From: Hellea balneolensis
GTDB lineage: Bacteria; Pseudomonadota; Alphaproteobacteria; Caulobacterales; Maricaulaceae
Assembly (NCBI GenBank): GCA_003233025.1
Contig: QIKS01000107.1
Coordinates: forward strand, 1 to 7,227
Reading direction: 5' to 3'
Length of the DNA: 7,227 bases
Shown here one piece after another: positions 6,086-7,227 of the stretch (its first letter is position 1; the number at the start of each line of letters is the position of its first letter). Under the pieces are notes generated by a model. It worked only from the letters and a program-made list of their open reading frames with translations, did no database searches and was not told the origin of the DNA. The translations under genes were made by a program, and so were the position numbers.

Positions 6086-7091
6086 TGTGTGCAAAATCGA
6101 ACATGCGGTCGGGGAAACCCGCGCTGCCGTCTTACATAAGAATAAACCGGTTGAGTATTTCTTGCGCCGTTGGAGCAAGAGGGGCGAGCCGCAAGCCGGG
6201 GATGTTTTCTCCGGGCGCATTACCGCTCTTGATAAAAACGCCATGCTGGCCTTTGTTGACTTGGGAGCGTCCCCCGGTGTTTTACGGTTTTCCATGAACC
6301 CGGGCGGGGTTCGCTTTCATGAAGGTCAAATGGTTCGTGCCCAGGTTTTGCGGGCAGGGGAGACGGGTAAAGGCCCTTTGCTGAAATTTATAGAAACAAG
6401 TGACAGCAAAACACCCGGCCCGGAGATAACCCAAAGCCTTGAGGATTTCATCAAGGCGCGCTTCCCTGATATCCAGTTTGAAAAAGGTGCGGTTGACGAT
6501 ATTTCCTGGGTAGCCCAGAGCGAAGTTTCGATTGTTGGTGGTGGGTATATTTATATTGAACACACCCGGGCTGCGACCATGATTGATGTGGATAGCGGCG
6601 GCGGGCAGAAACTGAAAACCAGTATTGCTGCCGCCCGTGAAATTGCCCGCCAAATCCGGTTGCGCGGGATTGGCGGCTTGGTGCTTATTGATTTCCCCAA
6701 TTTTCGCAAAAAGAAAGAACGGGCCGATGTCTGGCAGACATTCCACGATCAATTTACCAATGACCCGAACCTGGTAAAAATCGCCCCTTTCTCACGGTTT
6801 GGCACTATCGAGATGACGCGCCAAAGAACCGGGGCGACGATTGCGCAAATCCTGTGCGGCCCGAACGGCGAACCCAACGCCGAGACGCTGGCTTTGCAAG
6901 CTTTGCGAAGGCTTGTAAAAGAAGCCCGGCTTGACGGCGGGGCAAAATTGGTTTTGCAAGTGCCGGAGGCCGCCTATGACTGGCTAGAGGCGGGGCATAT
7001 TAAGTGGCGCAGCGCGCTCGAAGATAAAATAGGGGCGCGGTTTGTCCTTAAAAAAGGGGACAGGCTGGATGTTTATAAGGACGAAAAATGA
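6078..7091 (+). CDS. rng: Short RNase E/G-family endoribonuclease
   Basis: This 337-residue protein resembles the catalytic half of RNase E/G, single-strand RNA endonucleases acting in rRNA maturation and mRNA decay. Domains in order: N-terminal IEHAVGETRAAVL (7-19); an S1 RNA-binding domain (about 40-103, with GDVFSGRITALDK and AFVDLG); and the RNase H/DNase I-like core with GGGYIYIEHTRAATMIDVDSG (154-174) and GGLVLIDFPNF (199-209). D170 and D205 correspond to the metal-binding aspartates D303 and D346 of E. coli RNase E. The position of E. coli N305 is D172 here. The zinc-link C-P-x-C-x-G-x-G is absent; only C260 remains in ILCGPNGEP. E. coli RNase G is about 490 residues, so this is a short form. 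I chose ATG 6078, where homology begins, overlapping maf by eight bases; the frame is open further upstream inside maf but not conserved. The symbol reflects family, not proven RNase G orthology. Confidence 0.88.
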   Translation: MGDVCKIEHAVGETRAAVLHKNKPVEYFLRRWSKRGEPQAGDVFSGRITALDKNAMLAFVDLGASPGVLRFSMNPGGVRFHEGQMVRAQVLRAGETGKGPLLKFIETSDSKTPGPEITQSLEDFIKARFPDIQFEKGAVDDISWVAQSEVSIVGGGYIYIEHTRAATMIDVDSGGGQKLKTSIAAAREIARQIRLRGIGGLVLIDFPNFRKKKERADVWQTFHDQFTNDPNLVKIAPFSRFGTIEMTRQRTGATIAQILCGPNGEPNAETLALQALRRLVKEARLDGGAKLVLQVPEAAYDWLEAGHIKWRSALEDKIGARFVLKKGDRLDVYKDEK

Positions 7092-7227
7092 GTGTAAATT
7101 GTAAAATTTGTAAAAAACCGGCCGAGACGGCCCATAAGCCTTTTTGTTCAAAGCGGTGCGCCGATATTGATTTGGGGCGCTGGCTGAAAGGGAATTATGC
7201 CATTCCGGGCCGAGACGGTGAAGCGTC
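7088..7227 (+). CDS. yacG: DNA gyrase inhibitor / zinc-binding protein YacG (5' part)
   Basis: Forty-six codons are visible before the window ends; the full protein is usually about 60-70 residues. Four zinc-binding cysteines, C5-x-x-C8 and C20-x-x-x-C24, are followed by the family signature ADIDLGRWLKGNYAIPG (25-41). In E. coli YacG binds the GyrB C-terminal region and inhibits DNA binding by gyrase. The start ATG overlaps the stop of the ribonuclease gene as ATGA, and TAAGGA (7076-7081) sits six bases upstream, so translation is well supported and probably coupled. The gene runs off the right edge; no internal break is seen. Confidence 0.93.
   Translation, partial: MSVNCKICKKPAETAHKPFCSKRCADIDLGRWLKGNYAIPGRDGEA

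Noticed and set aside
5897..6752. Two minus-strand ORFs (5897-6295 and 6282-6752) opposite maf and the ribonuclease
   Set aside because: Both are shadows of strongly conserved plus-strand genes, with no recognisable motif and no ribosome site.
1..7227. Mobile element, CRISPR array, toxin-antitoxin or phage-type defence system
   Set aside because: No transposase, integrase, regular repeats, tRNA-flanked breakpoints or orphan modules are present. The RatA-like name is the only toxin link and it reflects a START-domain family, with no antitoxin neighbour visible.

Overview
The window looks like a chromosomal core region of an alphaproteobacterium. The evidence is an infA - maf - RNase E/G - yacG gene order that I recall as common in that class, an alphaproteobacterial-style LptD with a C-x-x-C in its N-terminal part, and an M48/TPR protease followed by a DsbA-family thiol protein. 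There is no sign of mobile DNA, phage, CRISPR or a defence system, and every large ORF is a recognisable housekeeping gene. Genus-level placement is not possible from the sequence alone.

Layout. Bases 2-304 (+) hold the 3' part of a Coq10/RatA-type START-domain gene. It ends tail to tail with a minus-strand block, with the two stop codons sharing the tetranucleotide TTAA. Reading right to left, the minus block is lptD (4990-2630), a BepA-like M48 metalloprotease with TPRs (2470-1097) and a DsbA/ScsC-like periplasmic thiol oxidoreductase (1035-301). A 269-base divergent intergenic region (4991-5259) carries a strong hairpin, a 9-base inverted repeat and an AT-rich promoter-like stretch. To its right is a tightly packed plus-strand block: infA (5260-5481, TTG start), maf (5498-6085), an RNase E/G-family ribonuclease (6078-7091) and the start of yacG (7088 to the window end). 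The last three genes overlap by 8 and 4 bases.

How the genes fit together. The minus-strand block can be read as a build-and-check set for one outer-membrane machine. LptD is the LPS translocon barrel, whose folding in E. coli depends on disulfide formation. A DsbA-family protein supplies or shuffles disulfides, and BepA-type proteases promote LptD maturation or degrade stalled LptD. The plus-strand block is an information-processing operon: translation initiation factor IF-1, a nucleotide-pool pyrophosphatase, an RNA endonuclease and a small gyrase-binding zinc protein.

The points most worth a second look are the lptD-bepA-dsbA clustering, the three-cysteine pattern of the mature LptD, the unavoidable TTG start of infA, the structured divergent intergenic region, and the short RNase E/G that lacks the zinc-link motif. 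I found no wholly new system here.
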